Assembly: GCA_034927815.1 (NCBI GenBank)
Contig: JAYFPK010000024.1
Coordinates: 13,986-77,985, forward strand
DNA length: 64,000 nt
Origin: Limiplasma sp034927815
Lineage (GTDB): Bacteria > Bacillota > Clostridia > Christensenellales > Aristaeellaceae
Direction of reading: 5' to 3'
Part shown: positions 1-8,492 of the stretch, piece by piece
How the letters are laid out: every line of letters begins with the position of its first letter
How positions within the stretch are numbered: the stretch's first letter is position 1
Made by a program: the position numbers and the translations under genes
The notes under the pieces: generated by a model
What the model was told of the DNA's origin: nothing
What the model saw: only the letters and a program-made list of their open reading frames with translations
The model's database searches: none

Positions 1-627
1 CAAACGGGAAAAGTCCACCAGCCGCACCTCGCTGGCGTCCGGGAAAAGGGCGGGGTCGGCGAACTCCGCCCGGTCCTCCAGCACCACGGGCTGAAAGTCC
101 GCCTTGGCCAGCAAAGGCACCAGCACCTGGGCCACATGGCCGCCGCCAAATACATAGCTTCTGCCCCCGCCGCTGATGCGCTGGGCAAAATAACGGCCTT
201 CCCCCGGTTCCACCGCCGTCAGTTCCATGGCTCCGGTCTGGGTATCCGTCACCCAGTAGGCGGTTTCTCCAGCCGCGATTTTGGCTAAGCCCAGGCGGCA
301 AAAATCCATCTGGTCCGGACCTATGTGCTGGAAAAAAATCCGCATATCCCCGCCGCAGGCCATGCCCAAATCCCCGGCCTCCCGGTTCCGCAGAGCAAAA
401 TCCCGCAGGAAGAAGCCTTCCTTGTGCACCAGCTCCCTGGCCTGAAGGGTGGATTCATGCTCCACCTTGCCGCCCCCCACGGTGCCAAAGGCCCATCCGT
501 TCTCATCCACCAGCATCCGGGCTCCCGGCCCCCGGGGAGCGCTGCCGCTGCTTTGCACCACGCTGACCAGGGCCACGCTCCGGCCCTGGGAGAGCCGCGC
601 CAAAAGCGCCTCAAATAAACCCTTCAT
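1..627 (-). CDS. xdhC: XdhC/CoxI family protein, partial (3' end beyond left edge)
   Basis: The reading frame is open from an ATG at 627 to the left edge (209 codons visible, C-terminus missing). The visible part starts MKGLFEALLARLSQGRSVAL and contains SSGSAPRGPGARM and GTVGGGKVEH, the N-terminal XdhC/CoxI signature, then after about residue 165 the Rossmann-like YVFGGGHVAQ motif of the C-terminal XdhC domain. XdhC proteins bind molybdenum cofactor and help sulfurate and insert it into xanthine-dehydrogenase-type hydroxylases. It is the last visible gene of the Se/Mo operon, 3 bp after yqeB. The hydroxylase subunits would be expected further left. Confidence 0.9.
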   Translation of the reverse strand, partial: MKGLFEALLARLSQGRSVALVSVVQSSGSAPRGPGARMLVDENGWAFGTVGGGKVEHESTLQARELVHKEGFFLRDFALRNREAGDLGMACGGDMRIFFQHIGPDQMDFCRLGLAKIAAGETAYWVTDTQTGAMELTAVEPGEGRYFAQRISGGGRSYVFGGGHVAQVLVPLLAKADFQPVVLEDRAEFADPALFPDASEVRLVDFSRL

Positions 628-630
628 TTT

Positions 631-1422
631 CTACACCCTCCTTCGCAAATACAAGCAGGCCTCCAGCACGCCCCCGCCGATGCAGCGGGCCTTGTCGGAG
701 ATGGTATGCCAATCCACGTCCGTCCTGGGGTCGATATCGGCGATCTTCGTGCCTTTCCTAACGGACATTTCGGCAATCAGGCCCCGCAGGAGCCCGGAAA
801 AAGGCGCGAGGCAGGGGGTGTCCCCCACCAGCAGCACCGCTTCCCCCTTCTCCACCACATCCCCAATGGCCTTGCGGTGGCGGACCTCCCCCTGGCAAGG
901 GGCGTGGATCACCCGCTCGGCGCTTTTGCCCCCCAATTCCCCCGGAATCCCGGTGTTGGGCAAGGCGCTGCCCTGGAGGATCAGCCGTCCCAAGTCATGC
1001 CCCCGCATGGTCTCCACCACGGCGTGGGCGTCTACCCCGGCGGTAAAGCCCGGCCCCAAAGCGATGACCGCCGGAGCCATGTCCATGCGGGTGGCCAGGT
1101 TGCGCTTGGCTAAAATCGCATCCACCACCCAGCCGGGAGACAGCCGGGCAATCCAGTCCCCAGCCGGGTCCACCGCCAGGGGAACCTCCCCAACGTCCCA
1201 GCAGCGCCGCATGTCCTCCTGGGTTCCCACCCGCCTTGCGGTGATATCCTCCACGGTGGCCGCACCGCAGCGCACTGCCTCGCACAGGGATACCGTGCGC
1301 CGGATGGCCATGGGCCGCTCCGCCTCCAGCACCAGCACCAAAAACCCCGCCCTGTGAAGCTTTTGGATGACCCCGGTGGCGATATCCCCGCCGCCCCGGA
1401 CGACGATCAAATCCTTTCCCAC
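631..1422 (-). CDS. yqeB: YqeB, selenium-dependent molybdenum cofactor accessory protein (EF2563 family)
   Basis: About 263 aa, starting at a GTG (1422) preceded by GGGAGGG; the longer open frame upstream overlaps yqeC and is not needed. The N-terminus VGKDLIVVRGGGDIATG is the dinucleotide-binding start of the EF2563/YqeB family, which is found almost only in genomes with selenium-dependent molybdenum hydroxylases. The C-terminal part has a biotinyl/lipoyl-like turn (GDVVEKGEAVLLVGD). The exact reaction is not known; a role in making or inserting the labile-selenium cofactor is inferred from genome context. It overlaps yqeC by 16 bp, suggesting translational coupling. Confidence 0.88.
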   Translation of the reverse strand: MGKDLIVVRGGGDIATGVIQKLHRAGFLVLVLEAERPMAIRRTVSLCEAVRCGAATVEDITARRVGTQEDMRRCWDVGEVPLAVDPAGDWIARLSPGWVVDAILAKRNLATRMDMAPAVIALGPGFTAGVDAHAVVETMRGHDLGRLILQGSALPNTGIPGELGGKSAERVIHAPCQGEVRHRKAIGDVVEKGEAVLLVGDTPCLAPFSGLLRGLIAEMSVRKGTKIADIDPRTDVDWHTISDKARCIGGGVLEACLYLRRRV

Positions 1423-2060
1423 GACGATCCCTCCCCCGTGGTTCCCATGAGGACGATTCCCGTAAAGCCCTCCAGTTCCCGGGCAATCCGGGCCGCGCGG
1501 CTTCGCAGAAGCGGAGTATCCGCCTGGTTGACAGCCACAACCAGGCGGCCCCTTCCGTGCCGGTCCATGCACCAGCGGATCATCCGGGCCACCGCCGCTT
1601 CCTCCACCACGTCCCCTTCCCCAAGCCCGGCCTGGGTCAAAAACAAGGGCAGGCGGTGCGCATGCTCCGGCGTGGCCGGAAGGCCCACGGCCTTGGCAGA
1701 TACCACCCCGATGGTCAGGGTGGTAAAGTCCGGCACCACGGGCTCATGGTCCGCCCAACCTTTCAGAGGCAGCCCCTTGCTCCCGTCCGCCTCCATCAGC
1801 GTCAGGGGGTAGGCAGCAGAAGCGGTGAGGATGTCCTCCAAGGGGGCGGCGCATAGCTTTTCCCCCTGGGGCTGACCCAGGTAGGCGATTCCTGGCTGGG
1901 AAACCCTCTGGGCAAGCCCGATCCGGGTGGTGGGGGCGATGAGCACGCCCTGGGGGGCGTTTTCCGCCGCCAACAGGCCGATGAGGGAGGTCTTGCCTCC
2001 GCAGCCCACCACCGCCACCCGCTCCCCCGCCTCCAGCCCCAAAAGCGCGGACAGGCTCAC
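1407..2060 (-). CDS. yqeC: YqeC, putative selenium-dependent hydroxylase accessory protein (P-loop)
   Basis: 217 aa. The N-terminus carries a P-loop-like motif VVGCGGKTSLI (about residues 17-27), typical of the YqeC family, which is restricted to the labile-selenium molybdenum hydroxylase gene neighbourhood. It is probably a nucleotide-dependent cytoplasmic factor; the reaction is not known. The start overlaps the stop of yedF by 4 bp (ATGA) and the end overlaps yqeB, so it sits in a translationally coupled chain. Confidence 0.85.
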   Translation of the reverse strand: MSLSALLGLEAGERVAVVGCGGKTSLIGLLAAENAPQGVLIAPTTRIGLAQRVSQPGIAYLGQPQGEKLCAAPLEDILTASAAYPLTLMEADGSKGLPLKGWADHEPVVPDFTTLTIGVVSAKAVGLPATPEHAHRLPLFLTQAGLGEGDVVEEAAVARMIRWCMDRHGRGRLVVAVNQADTPLLRSRAARIARELEGFTGIVLMGTTGEGSSWERI

Positions 2061-2677
2061 AGCGTCACCGCACGGCCCGGCTCCGCCAACATCCGCACAA
2101 TATTCATCATATCCGTGATTTCGCCCACGGCCAGCTTTTCCTTGATGCCAAAGAAATTGACGCAGGTGCCGCAGGTGTAGATTTGGGTCCCTTTTTGGGC
2201 CAGCGTCTGCAAGTCCGGCACGGTGGCGGCCCCTTGGGAGGTGAGCCGGGCTCCGCCATTGAGAAAGACCACCGCCTTGGGCGGCTGGGGAAGCTCGGTC
2301 AAGGCGAAAACAAAGCCCTTCATCAGCATCGCGCCCAACTCTTCGGCCCCGTCCCCCAATCGCTCCCGGGTGATCAAAAGCGTAAGGGAGGAGGTGTCGC
2401 CACAGAAGAATTCAGCGACGGCGGCGGCATCCTCTGGCACGGGAACGGCCCCTTCCTGCCGCAATCCCCCGGAGCGGAGCGTGACCACAAAGCGCCTCTT
2501 GTCCGCCTGCTCCAGGGAGAAGTCGTAGCCCTCTCCCTGGGCCATCTTTTGCAGATTCTGCACCGCCGCCTCGTTGTCCACCGTTACGGCCACCACATCC
2601 TCCCCCGCCGCGAGGGCCTTGCGGGCCTGGATCACCGGAATCGGGCAGGGCTGGCCCATCATATCCAACTGCTTCAT
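2057..2677 (-). CDS. yedF: YedF, TusA-like plus DsrE-like selenium metabolism protein
   Basis: 206 aa with two domains. Residues 1-75 form a TusA/SirA domain with the hallmark CPIP motif (Cys11), which in TusA carries persulfide. Residues about 95-205 form a DsrE/F-like domain ending with CGTCVNFFGIKEKL. The family named 'sulfurtransferase-like selenium metabolism protein YedF' is encoded beside selD. It is thought to carry or channel reduced selenium, which is inferred from context and not shown here. The ATG overlaps the selD stop by 4 bp. Confidence 0.9.
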   Translation of the reverse strand: MKQLDMMGQPCPIPVIQARKALAAGEDVVAVTVDNEAAVQNLQKMAQGEGYDFSLEQADKRRFVVTLRSGGLRQEGAVPVPEDAAAVAEFFCGDTSSLTLLITRERLGDGAEELGAMLMKGFVFALTELPQPPKAVVFLNGGARLTSQGAATVPDLQTLAQKGTQIYTCGTCVNFFGIKEKLAVGEITDMMNIVRMLAEPGRAVTL

Positions 2678-3705
2678 GAAAAAAATCCTCCTATCATAAT
2701 GGGTTTGTCTCCGCGCTTTTGTACCGCGCCAATGATCCGGGCGTCCGGGTCCATTCGCTGGATCAGCGCCAGCAGCCCCTCCGCCTCGTCCCGGGCCACG
2801 GCAATCAGCAAGCCGCCGGAGGTCTGGGGGTCAAAGAGCACTTCCTGCATCGCCAGGGGCAACGCGGATACATCCGCCTCCCCACTCAGATGGTTGCGGT
2901 TGCGCTGCCCGGCGGCGGTGGTCAGGTATTCCCTGGCATAGGGCAGCGCCATGGGCTGGAGGGGGAGCCGCTCCGGGTCCAGTAGCAGCGTGGCTCCCTT
3001 CCCCGCCATCTCCCGGGCGTGGCCCAGCAGGCCAAAGCCGGTCACGTCCGTGGCGGCGGACACGTCGGCCTCCCGCATGGCCCGGCCCGCGTCGCGGTTG
3101 AGCCTTTGCATAACCTCCAGGGCCCCTTGGTAAGCCGCCTCGTCCGCCATCCCCACCCGCTTGGCCGCCAGGACGATGCCCGTGCCTAGCTTTTTGGTAA
3201 GGATCAGCCTGTCGCCGGGGCGGGGCGTATCGTTGCGAAGCATCCGGGAGGTGAGTACCGTCCCGGTGACGCTGAGCCCATACTTCACCTCATGGTCGTA
3301 GATGGAATGGCCCCCCGCGATGAGGCACCCGGCCTCGGCGGCCTTCTCCCCGCCGCCCCGGAGGATGTCCCCCAAGGCCTCCGGCTCCCCCTCCTGGGGA
3401 AAGCAGAGCAGATTCAGGGCCACCAGCGGCTCCCCTCCCATGGCGTAAACATCGCTCAGGGCGTTGGCCGCCGCAATGCGCCCAAACAGAAGCGGCTCTT
3501 CCACCATGGGCGGAAAGAAATCCGCCGTGCACACCAAGGAGCGCTCTTCATCCAGTTGGTACACCGCCGCGTCGTCGCTGCCCTCAAAGCCCACCAGCAG
3601 TCTGGGGTCCTGGGTTCTGGGCAAGGCGGACAAGGCGCGGGCCAACTCCCCGGGGCCGATTTTGGCCCCGCAGCCGCCGCTGGTGCAATTGGATAGCAGG
3701 TTCAT
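2674..3705 (-). CDS. selD: Selenide, water dikinase
   Basis: 343 aa, normal length for SelD. It makes selenophosphate from selenide and ATP, the activated selenium donor. The catalytic loop near the N-terminus is CTSGGCGAKIGPGEL, with Cys12 where many homologues carry selenocysteine, and Lys15. The ATP-binding DDAAVY and the ATDVTGFGLLGH motif (central) are intact. No selA, selB or tRNA-Sec is visible, so its product could serve the molybdenum hydroxylase cofactor, selenoprotein synthesis, or both. It overlaps the DUF3343 gene upstream and yedF downstream by 4 bp each. Confidence 0.96.
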   Translation of the reverse strand: MNLLSNCTSGGCGAKIGPGELARALSALPRTQDPRLLVGFEGSDDAAVYQLDEERSLVCTADFFPPMVEEPLLFGRIAAANALSDVYAMGGEPLVALNLLCFPQEGEPEALGDILRGGGEKAAEAGCLIAGGHSIYDHEVKYGLSVTGTVLTSRMLRNDTPRPGDRLILTKKLGTGIVLAAKRVGMADEAAYQGALEVMQRLNRDAGRAMREADVSAATDVTGFGLLGHAREMAGKGATLLLDPERLPLQPMALPYAREYLTTAAGQRNRNHLSGEADVSALPLAMQEVLFDPQTSGGLLIAVARDEAEGLLALIQRMDPDARIIGAVQKRGDKPIMIGGFFS

Positions 3706-3980
3706 TTCTCGTCCTCCCTCAGGGGTTCATAGGTGCTGCCGCCCTTTCCGGGCCGGCGCAAAAACCATCCCGCCCAGCGGGCCTGGCCTTCCGCAAGGGT
3801 ATTTTTGGCGGCCTGAAGGGCTTCTGGCCTGACCCGCAGGCAAAGGCCGCAGCCCGCCTTGATCTGGGAGGGCAAGGGCATCACCAGCGGGCACAGGCCC
3901 GCCTGGACCAGCAGCTTTTCCGCCCGGATGGCCTCCGTAGTGGCGTCAAAGGTGATGACGATTTCCTCCGTACCCCTCAC
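3702..3980 (-). CDS. DUF3343 small protein (putative Se/S carrier-like)
   Basis: 92 aa. The start EIVITFDATTEAIRAEKLL and the QIKAGCGLCLRV motif match the DUF3343 family, whose members are encoded next to selenium genes and are sometimes called putative Se/S carrier-like proteins. The conserved Cys pair in AGCGLC could hold a chalcogen, which is inferred. It is coupled by 4-bp overlaps to the cysteine desulfurase-like gene before it and selD after it. Confidence 0.85.
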   Translation of the reverse strand: MRGTEEIVITFDATTEAIRAEKLLVQAGLCPLVMPLPSQIKAGCGLCLRVRPEALQAAKNTLAEGQARWAGWFLRRPGKGGSTYEPLREDEK

Positions 3981-5098
3981 CCCCCGCTCGCGACCTGGTC
4001 AATGGCCTCCAAGCCCAGGCGGACTTCCTCCAGAGTATTATGCCAGCCGAAGGAAAAGCGCACCAGGCCCGTCCCCTCCGCTTCCAGGCGGCGGTGCAGC
4101 AAAGGGGCGCAGTGGGACCCGGGCCGGACGGCGATTTGGAAGCGCTCCCACAGCGCCAGGGCCGCCTCGGCGCTGTCCATTCCCTCCAGGGAAAGGGAAA
4201 CCACCGGCAGCCGGGGCCAACGGGTGAAATCCCCGCAAACCCTGACCCTGGGAACCGCCGCCACCCCCTCATAAAAGGCCCTGGTCAGCTTTTCCTGGTG
4301 GCCCGTCAGGGTCGGGAGGCCGATTTCCTCCACAAACTCCGCCGCCTTCAAAAGGCCGTAGATGCCGGGGACGTTGGGGGTGCCCGCCTCGGCCAAGTCC
4401 GGCATATCGGCCCGCTGCAGCGGCGCGAAGGCGTCAAAGCCCGTGCCCCCGGTTTTCAGCACCGGCAGCTCCAGCCCCGGCCGGAGGACCAGCCCCCCGG
4501 TGCCCATGGGGCCCATCAGCCCCTTATGCCCGCTGAAGCACAAAACATCTCCCAAGGAGATGTCCACCGGCGCTTCCCCCAGGCTCTGGGCTACGTCCAA
4601 GACCAGCAGAGCGCCCGCCTCCCGGCAAAGGCTATACAAAGCCTTTGCGTCCGTGAGGTTTCCGGTGACGTTGGAGCCATGGTTGGCAAACACCATCCGG
4701 GTATTGGGCCGCAAAAGCCGGGGCAGCGCCTCCAGGCGCAGGTTTCCCGCCCCGTCGCAGGGCAGGATATCCAGGCTGCAGCCCGATTGATACAAAGGCC
4801 GCAGCACGGCGTTGTGCTCATTTTCCGTGGCGATAATATGATCCTCCGGCCCCAGCAAACGGCACAGCAGGTTCATGGATTCGGTGGCCCCGGAGGTAAA
4901 GGCCACCCGGGCGGGGTCCGGGCAGCCCACCAGCCGCGCCACCGCCTCCCGGGCGGCGAAAATCTCCCGGGCGGCCAGCATGCCGGGCTGGGCAAAGGAG
5001 CGCCCCGGATTCCCCAAGTGTTCCACGGCCCAGGCCATGGCCCCTCCCACTTGGGGAGCCTTGGGCAAAGCGGTGGCGGCGTTGTCGAAGTAGATCAT
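3977..5098 (-). CDS. Class V aminotransferase-fold cysteine desulfurase / selenocysteine lyase
   Basis: 373 aa from ATG 5098, which overlaps the upstream stop by 4 bp; the longer in-frame extension is a shadow. It begins MIYFDNAATALPKAPQV, has the PLP lysine in FSGHKG (Lys192) and the catalytic-Cys loop VRPGSHCAPLLH near residue 340. It fits the SufS/CsdA-like subfamily found in Se-hydroxylase operons, sometimes annotated selenocysteine lyase. It likely mobilises S or Se from (seleno)cysteine for selD/YedF or for the terminal Mo ligand. The choice between sulfur and selenium cannot be made from sequence. Confidence 0.92.
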   Translation of the reverse strand: MIYFDNAATALPKAPQVGGAMAWAVEHLGNPGRSFAQPGMLAAREIFAAREAVARLVGCPDPARVAFTSGATESMNLLCRLLGPEDHIIATENEHNAVLRPLYQSGCSLDILPCDGAGNLRLEALPRLLRPNTRMVFANHGSNVTGNLTDAKALYSLCREAGALLVLDVAQSLGEAPVDISLGDVLCFSGHKGLMGPMGTGGLVLRPGLELPVLKTGGTGFDAFAPLQRADMPDLAEAGTPNVPGIYGLLKAAEFVEEIGLPTLTGHQEKLTRAFYEGVAAVPRVRVCGDFTRWPRLPVVSLSLEGMDSAEAALALWERFQIAVRPGSHCAPLLHRRLEAEGTGLVRFSFGWHNTLEEVRLGLEAIDQVASGG

Positions 5099-6018
5099 GC
5101 GTCCCCCTGGCCGGAGAGAATGTCCAGGCCGTGGCCCAGGTGCGGCAACAAAAAGGCAAGGCATTCCTCCACCGCCTTGGGGCTGCCGGGAAGGTTCACA
5201 ATCAGGGCCTTTCCCCGCAGCACGGACACCCCCCGGGAAAACATGGCCTTTGGGGTGATCTGCAAGGATTGGGCCCGCAGGGCCTCGGCAATGCCGGGGG
5301 CGTTGCGCTCCGCCACGGCCAAGGTGGCCTCCGGGGTCACGTCCCTGGGGGAGAAACCGGTGCCCCCGGTGGTGAGGACCAGCCGCATCTGGCGGCGGTC
5401 GCAAAGGTCCACCAAGGCTTCCTCCAGCTGGCTCCGCTCGTCGGGCAGCACCAGCCGGGCCTGGACCCGGTACCCGGCCTTCTCCAGCAGCGCCGCCGCC
5501 AGGGGGCCGCTGGCGTCCTGCCGCTCTCCCCGAAAGCTCCTGTCGCTCAGGGTGATCACCGCGGCCAGAGGCGCGCAATCTCCGGGGAGGACGTTCATCA
5601 CGTCCCCCACCTCTATAGGCCCGCCCTTCAGCACCCGGGCGAACACGCCCTCCCTGGGCATGATGCAATCCCCCATGCGGTGGTAAATTTTGCAGTGGGT
5701 ATGGCATTGCTTCCCAATCTGGGTAATCTCCAGCAGGGCCTCCCCCGCCTCCAGGCGGGCGCCCACGGGCAAAGCGCAAAAATCAATGCTGGACACCAGC
5801 AGGTTTTCCCCGAAAGCGCCGGGCTGTACGCCGGCCCCTTGGGCATTGAAGGCGTCCACCTTGTCCAGGCTCAACAGGCTCACCTGCCGGTGCCAATCCC
5901 CTCCGTGGGCATCCCCTTCAACGCCCCAGTTTTCCACAAGTCGGGCCTGGGGCACCGCCTGCTTCTCCGTTCCCCTGGCCTGGCTTATGCAAATGGCTTT
6001 GATCACACCCTGTTCCAT
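5095..6018 (-). CDS. MOSC domain - MogA/MoaB fusion protein
   Basis: 307 aa from ATG 6018, preceded by GGTGAG. Residues 1 to about 155 are a MOSC domain (GVEGDAHGGDWHRQVSLL, then GKQCHTHCKIYHRMGDC with the conserved Cys cluster), as found in molybdenum cofactor sulfurases and YiiM/YuaD. Residues about 160-307 are a MogA/MoaB molybdopterin-binding domain (AAVITLSDRSFRGERQDAS, LVLTTGGTGFSPRD), which adenylylates molybdopterin before Mo insertion. The fusion couples late cofactor assembly with cofactor modification. It is 5 bp downstream of moaA. Confidence 0.93.
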   Translation of the reverse strand: MEQGVIKAICISQARGTEKQAVPQARLVENWGVEGDAHGGDWHRQVSLLSLDKVDAFNAQGAGVQPGAFGENLLVSSIDFCALPVGARLEAGEALLEITQIGKQCHTHCKIYHRMGDCIMPREGVFARVLKGGPIEVGDVMNVLPGDCAPLAAVITLSDRSFRGERQDASGPLAAALLEKAGYRVQARLVLPDERSQLEEALVDLCDRRQMRLVLTTGGTGFSPRDVTPEATLAVAERNAPGIAEALRAQSLQITPKAMFSRGVSVLRGKALIVNLPGSPKAVEECLAFLLPHLGHGLDILSGQGDA

Positions 6019-6023
6019 GCTGC

Positions 6024-6986
6024 TCACCCCCCGATGCCGGATAATCCCTGTAAGCCCCCGTCCTGGCCCCTGTCCAGGCAATGGCCCAGGGGCTTGGCGC
6101 GGATGCCTTGCTCCATGGCCCGGGCGATTTCCCCGTCCCCAACCCCGGAGCGCAGCAGGGCGCGCAAGTCCACCCCATCCTCCTGGTACAGGCACAGGCG
6201 CAAAAAGCCCTGGCTGCTAAGGCGCACCCGGTTGCACCCCCCGCAAAAATGCTCTCCCAACGCGTTGATAAAGCCAATGCGCCCCTTCAAGGAGGCGCTT
6301 TGCCAGTACCGGGCGGGGCCGTTGCCCTGGGCGTCGGAAGGGGTCAAGTCCCCATAGGCTTTCTTGATCACGGCCAATGCCTCCGCGCCGGGTATCCGCT
6401 CCATGCCCTGGGCCGCGCCCACGGGCATCAGTTCAATGAAGCGCACGTCCACCGGCAGCCTCCGGGCCATGTCCGCCAGGGAAAGGATCTCGTCCTCATT
6501 CACCCCCCGCATCAGCACGGCGTTGAGCTTCACCGCCAATCCTTCTTCCAGGGCTCCGTGAATCCCCGCCAGCACGCTTTGTAGCCCGTCCGTTCCCGTA
6601 AGGCTATGGTAGCGCTGGGGAGAGAGTGTGTCCAGGCTAATGTTCACCCAGTCCAGCTTGGCGGGGCGCAGGCGCTCCAGGGCCTCCGCCAGAAGCACCC
6701 CGTTGGTGGTCAGGCCCAGGGTCTCCACCCCGGGAACCTCCCGAAGGGCGGCCAGGAACTCCGGCGCGCCTTTGCGGGCCAAGGGCTCCCCTCCTGTGAC
6801 CCGGAAGCGGCTGATCCCCAGGCCCACGGCGATACGGCACAGGCGCAAAACCTCCTCGTAGCGCAGCACCACCTCATGGGGAACGCTGGGAATGTCCCGG
6901 GGCATGCAATAGCGGCAGCGCAAATTGCACCGGTCCGTGATGGAAATCCGCATATAGTTGATTTGCCGCCCCAAAGCATCCAGCAT
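6024..6986 (-). CDS. moaA: GTP 3',8-cyclase MoaA
   Basis: 320 aa. A radical SAM enzyme that performs the first step of molybdopterin synthesis from GTP together with MoaC. The SAM cluster motif CNLRCRYC (Cys20, 24, 27) lies at the N-terminus, the RVTGGEPL segment binds SAM, and the second iron-sulfur cluster is marked by CGGCNRVRLS about 14 residues before another Cys (LRLCLY). The family's usual C-terminal GG is present as GIGG. It follows moaC by one base. Confidence 0.97.
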   Translation of the reverse strand: MLDALGRQINYMRISITDRCNLRCRYCMPRDIPSVPHEVVLRYEEVLRLCRIAVGLGISRFRVTGGEPLARKGAPEFLAALREVPGVETLGLTTNGVLLAEALERLRPAKLDWVNISLDTLSPQRYHSLTGTDGLQSVLAGIHGALEEGLAVKLNAVLMRGVNEDEILSLADMARRLPVDVRFIELMPVGAAQGMERIPGAEALAVIKKAYGDLTPSDAQGNGPARYWQSASLKGRIGFINALGEHFCGGCNRVRLSSQGFLRLCLYQEDGVDLRALLRSGVGDGEIARAMEQGIRAKPLGHCLDRGQDGGLQGLSGIGG

Positions 6987-6987
6987 C

Positions 6988-7467
6988 CTAGTCCTCCCGC
7001 AGGTAGCGGCCGCTCTTGCCGCCCCGCTTTTCCAGGAGGCGCACTCCGCCGATGACCATGGCCTTATCCAGGGCCTTGCACATATCGTACACCGTCAGCA
7101 GCGCCGCCGTGGCCCCGCACAGGGCCTCCATCTCCACCCCGGTCCGCCCGGAGCATTGGGCCGTGCAAACGGCCTGGAGGCTATGCCCTTCATCATCCCA
7201 CAAAAACTCCACCCCCACCTTGGACAGGGGTACCGGATGGCACAGGGGGATCGTTTCCCAGGTTCTTTTGGCGGCCAGAATTCCCGCCACCCGGGCCACG
7301 GCCAGGGCGTCCCCCTTGGGCAGGCCTCCGTTTTTCAGGGCCTCGTAGCAGGCGGGAGACATGGCGATAGAGCCCGTGGCCTTGGCCAGGCGCTGGGTGA
7401 CAGGCTTGTCCCCCACGTCCACCATCACGGCATGGCCTTGCTCGTCCAGGTGGGTCCATCCGGTCAT
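6988..7467 (-). CDS. moaC: Cyclic pyranopterin monophosphate synthase MoaC
   Basis: 159 aa from ATG 7467 (MTGWTHLDEQGHAVMVDVG); the longer open frame would run into the upstream gene. Motifs KGDALAVARVAGI, LCHPVPLSKV and TGVEMEALCGATAALLTVYD are the MoaC core, including the Asp of YDMCKALDK. It converts the MoaA product to cyclic pyranopterin monophosphate. The start is 2 bp from the stop of the MoeA-like gene. Confidence 0.97.
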   Translation of the reverse strand: MTGWTHLDEQGHAVMVDVGDKPVTQRLAKATGSIAMSPACYEALKNGGLPKGDALAVARVAGILAAKRTWETIPLCHPVPLSKVGVEFLWDDEGHSLQAVCTAQCSGRTGVEMEALCGATAALLTVYDMCKALDKAMVIGGVRLLEKRGGKSGRYLRED

Positions 7468-7469
7468 CC

Positions 7470-8492
7470 TTACACGCCCCTTCCAAAGCCGCAGTTGGGA
7501 AAGATACAGGGCTCGCAGTTCAGGCACAATCCCCCGTGGCCCAGGCCCGCCAGCTCCTCCTGGGTAACCCCCAGCCCCGCCAGCAGCCTGGGCAGCACCA
7601 AATCAAAAATCGTGCGGCGGGCGTACATCACGCAGCCCGGCAGCCCCAATACCGGCACGCCTTGGGCGTAGGCCAGCATGAACATGGCCCCCGGCAGCAC
7701 CGGCGCGCCGTAGCTGACCACCGTGTCCGTGGCGTTTTTGATGGCCAGGGGGGTGCGGTCGTCCGGGTCCACGCTCATGCCGCCGGTGCACAGCACCATC
7801 TGCGCCCCCTGGCTGAGCATATCCCGGATGGCCCCGGTGATCTTCTGGGAATCATCCCCGGGCATCGCGTGCCAGCAGACCTGGCTGCCGTATTCCTCCA
7901 ACTTGCGGAGCAGCACCGGGGTAAACCCGTCCTGAATGCGCCCGCCCGCCACCTCGCCCCCTGTGGTGACCACGCCCACCCGGAGCTTTTGGTAGGGATG
8001 AAGGGCCAGCAGCGGGCTTTCCCCGGCCGCCTTTTTGGCCTTCTCCATCTTTTCCTTTCCAATCACCAGCGGAATCACCCGCATGCCCGCCAGCTTGTCC
8101 CCCTTTTTCACAGGGGTATGGCTGAGCCGGGTGGCGATCATCATCTCCCCCAGGCTGTTGACCCGCCGCAGGGCTTTCACATCCACGGTAAACAGGCCGT
8201 CCTCCTGGGCGGTGAGCTCGATTTTCCCCTCCACAGGTTCACAGGCCGCCATATGCTCGCCCTGGGCAAGGGAGCGCAGCACCTGGGCGGCCTCGTCCTC
8301 GTGCATCATGCCGGGGGTCATCTCCCACACATACAGGTGCTCCTTGCCCATGTCCAGCAGAAGCTCCACGTCCTCCGGACGCACCACATGCCCCTTGCGG
8401 AAGGCGGCCCCCTTGAACTGGCCCGGCACGATCCGCGTCAGGTCATGGCAGAGCACATGCCCCACCGCGTCCCGGGTGTTAATCAGCTTCAT
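7470..8492 (-). CDS. MoeA-like molybdopterin-binding protein
   Basis: 340 aa from ATG 8492, starting MKLINTRDAVGHVLCHDLTR. It has the MoCF-binding fold (VGVVTTGGEVAGGRIQDG, LCTGGMSVDPDDRTP, then VLGLPGCVMYARRTIFD) and ends in a Cys-rich tail CLNCEPCIFPNCGFGRG typical of a MoeA-like group found in Clostridia. It probably takes part in molybdate insertion or cofactor transfer. It is shorter than E. coli MoeA (about 411 aa). The start overlaps the ModE-like gene by 14 bp. Confidence 0.88.
   Translation of the reverse strand: MKLINTRDAVGHVLCHDLTRIVPGQFKGAAFRKGHVVRPEDVELLLDMGKEHLYVWEMTPGMMHEDEAAQVLRSLAQGEHMAACEPVEGKIELTAQEDGLFTVDVKALRRVNSLGEMMIATRLSHTPVKKGDKLAGMRVIPLVIGKEKMEKAKKAAGESPLLALHPYQKLRVGVVTTGGEVAGGRIQDGFTPVLLRKLEEYGSQVCWHAMPGDDSQKITGAIRDMLSQGAQMVLCTGGMSVDPDDRTPLAIKNATDTVVSYGAPVLPGAMFMLAYAQGVPVLGLPGCVMYARRTIFDLVLPRLLAGLGVTQEELAGLGHGGLCLNCEPCIFPNCGFGRGV

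Noticed and set aside
2674..3705. Selenocysteine (in-frame TGA) in SelD
   Set aside because: The catalytic position is encoded as Cys12 and the frame has no internal TGA.
4040..5686. Plus-strand frame of 548 codons
   Set aside because: Antisense of the cysteine desulfurase and MOSC-MogA genes; no start site or motifs.
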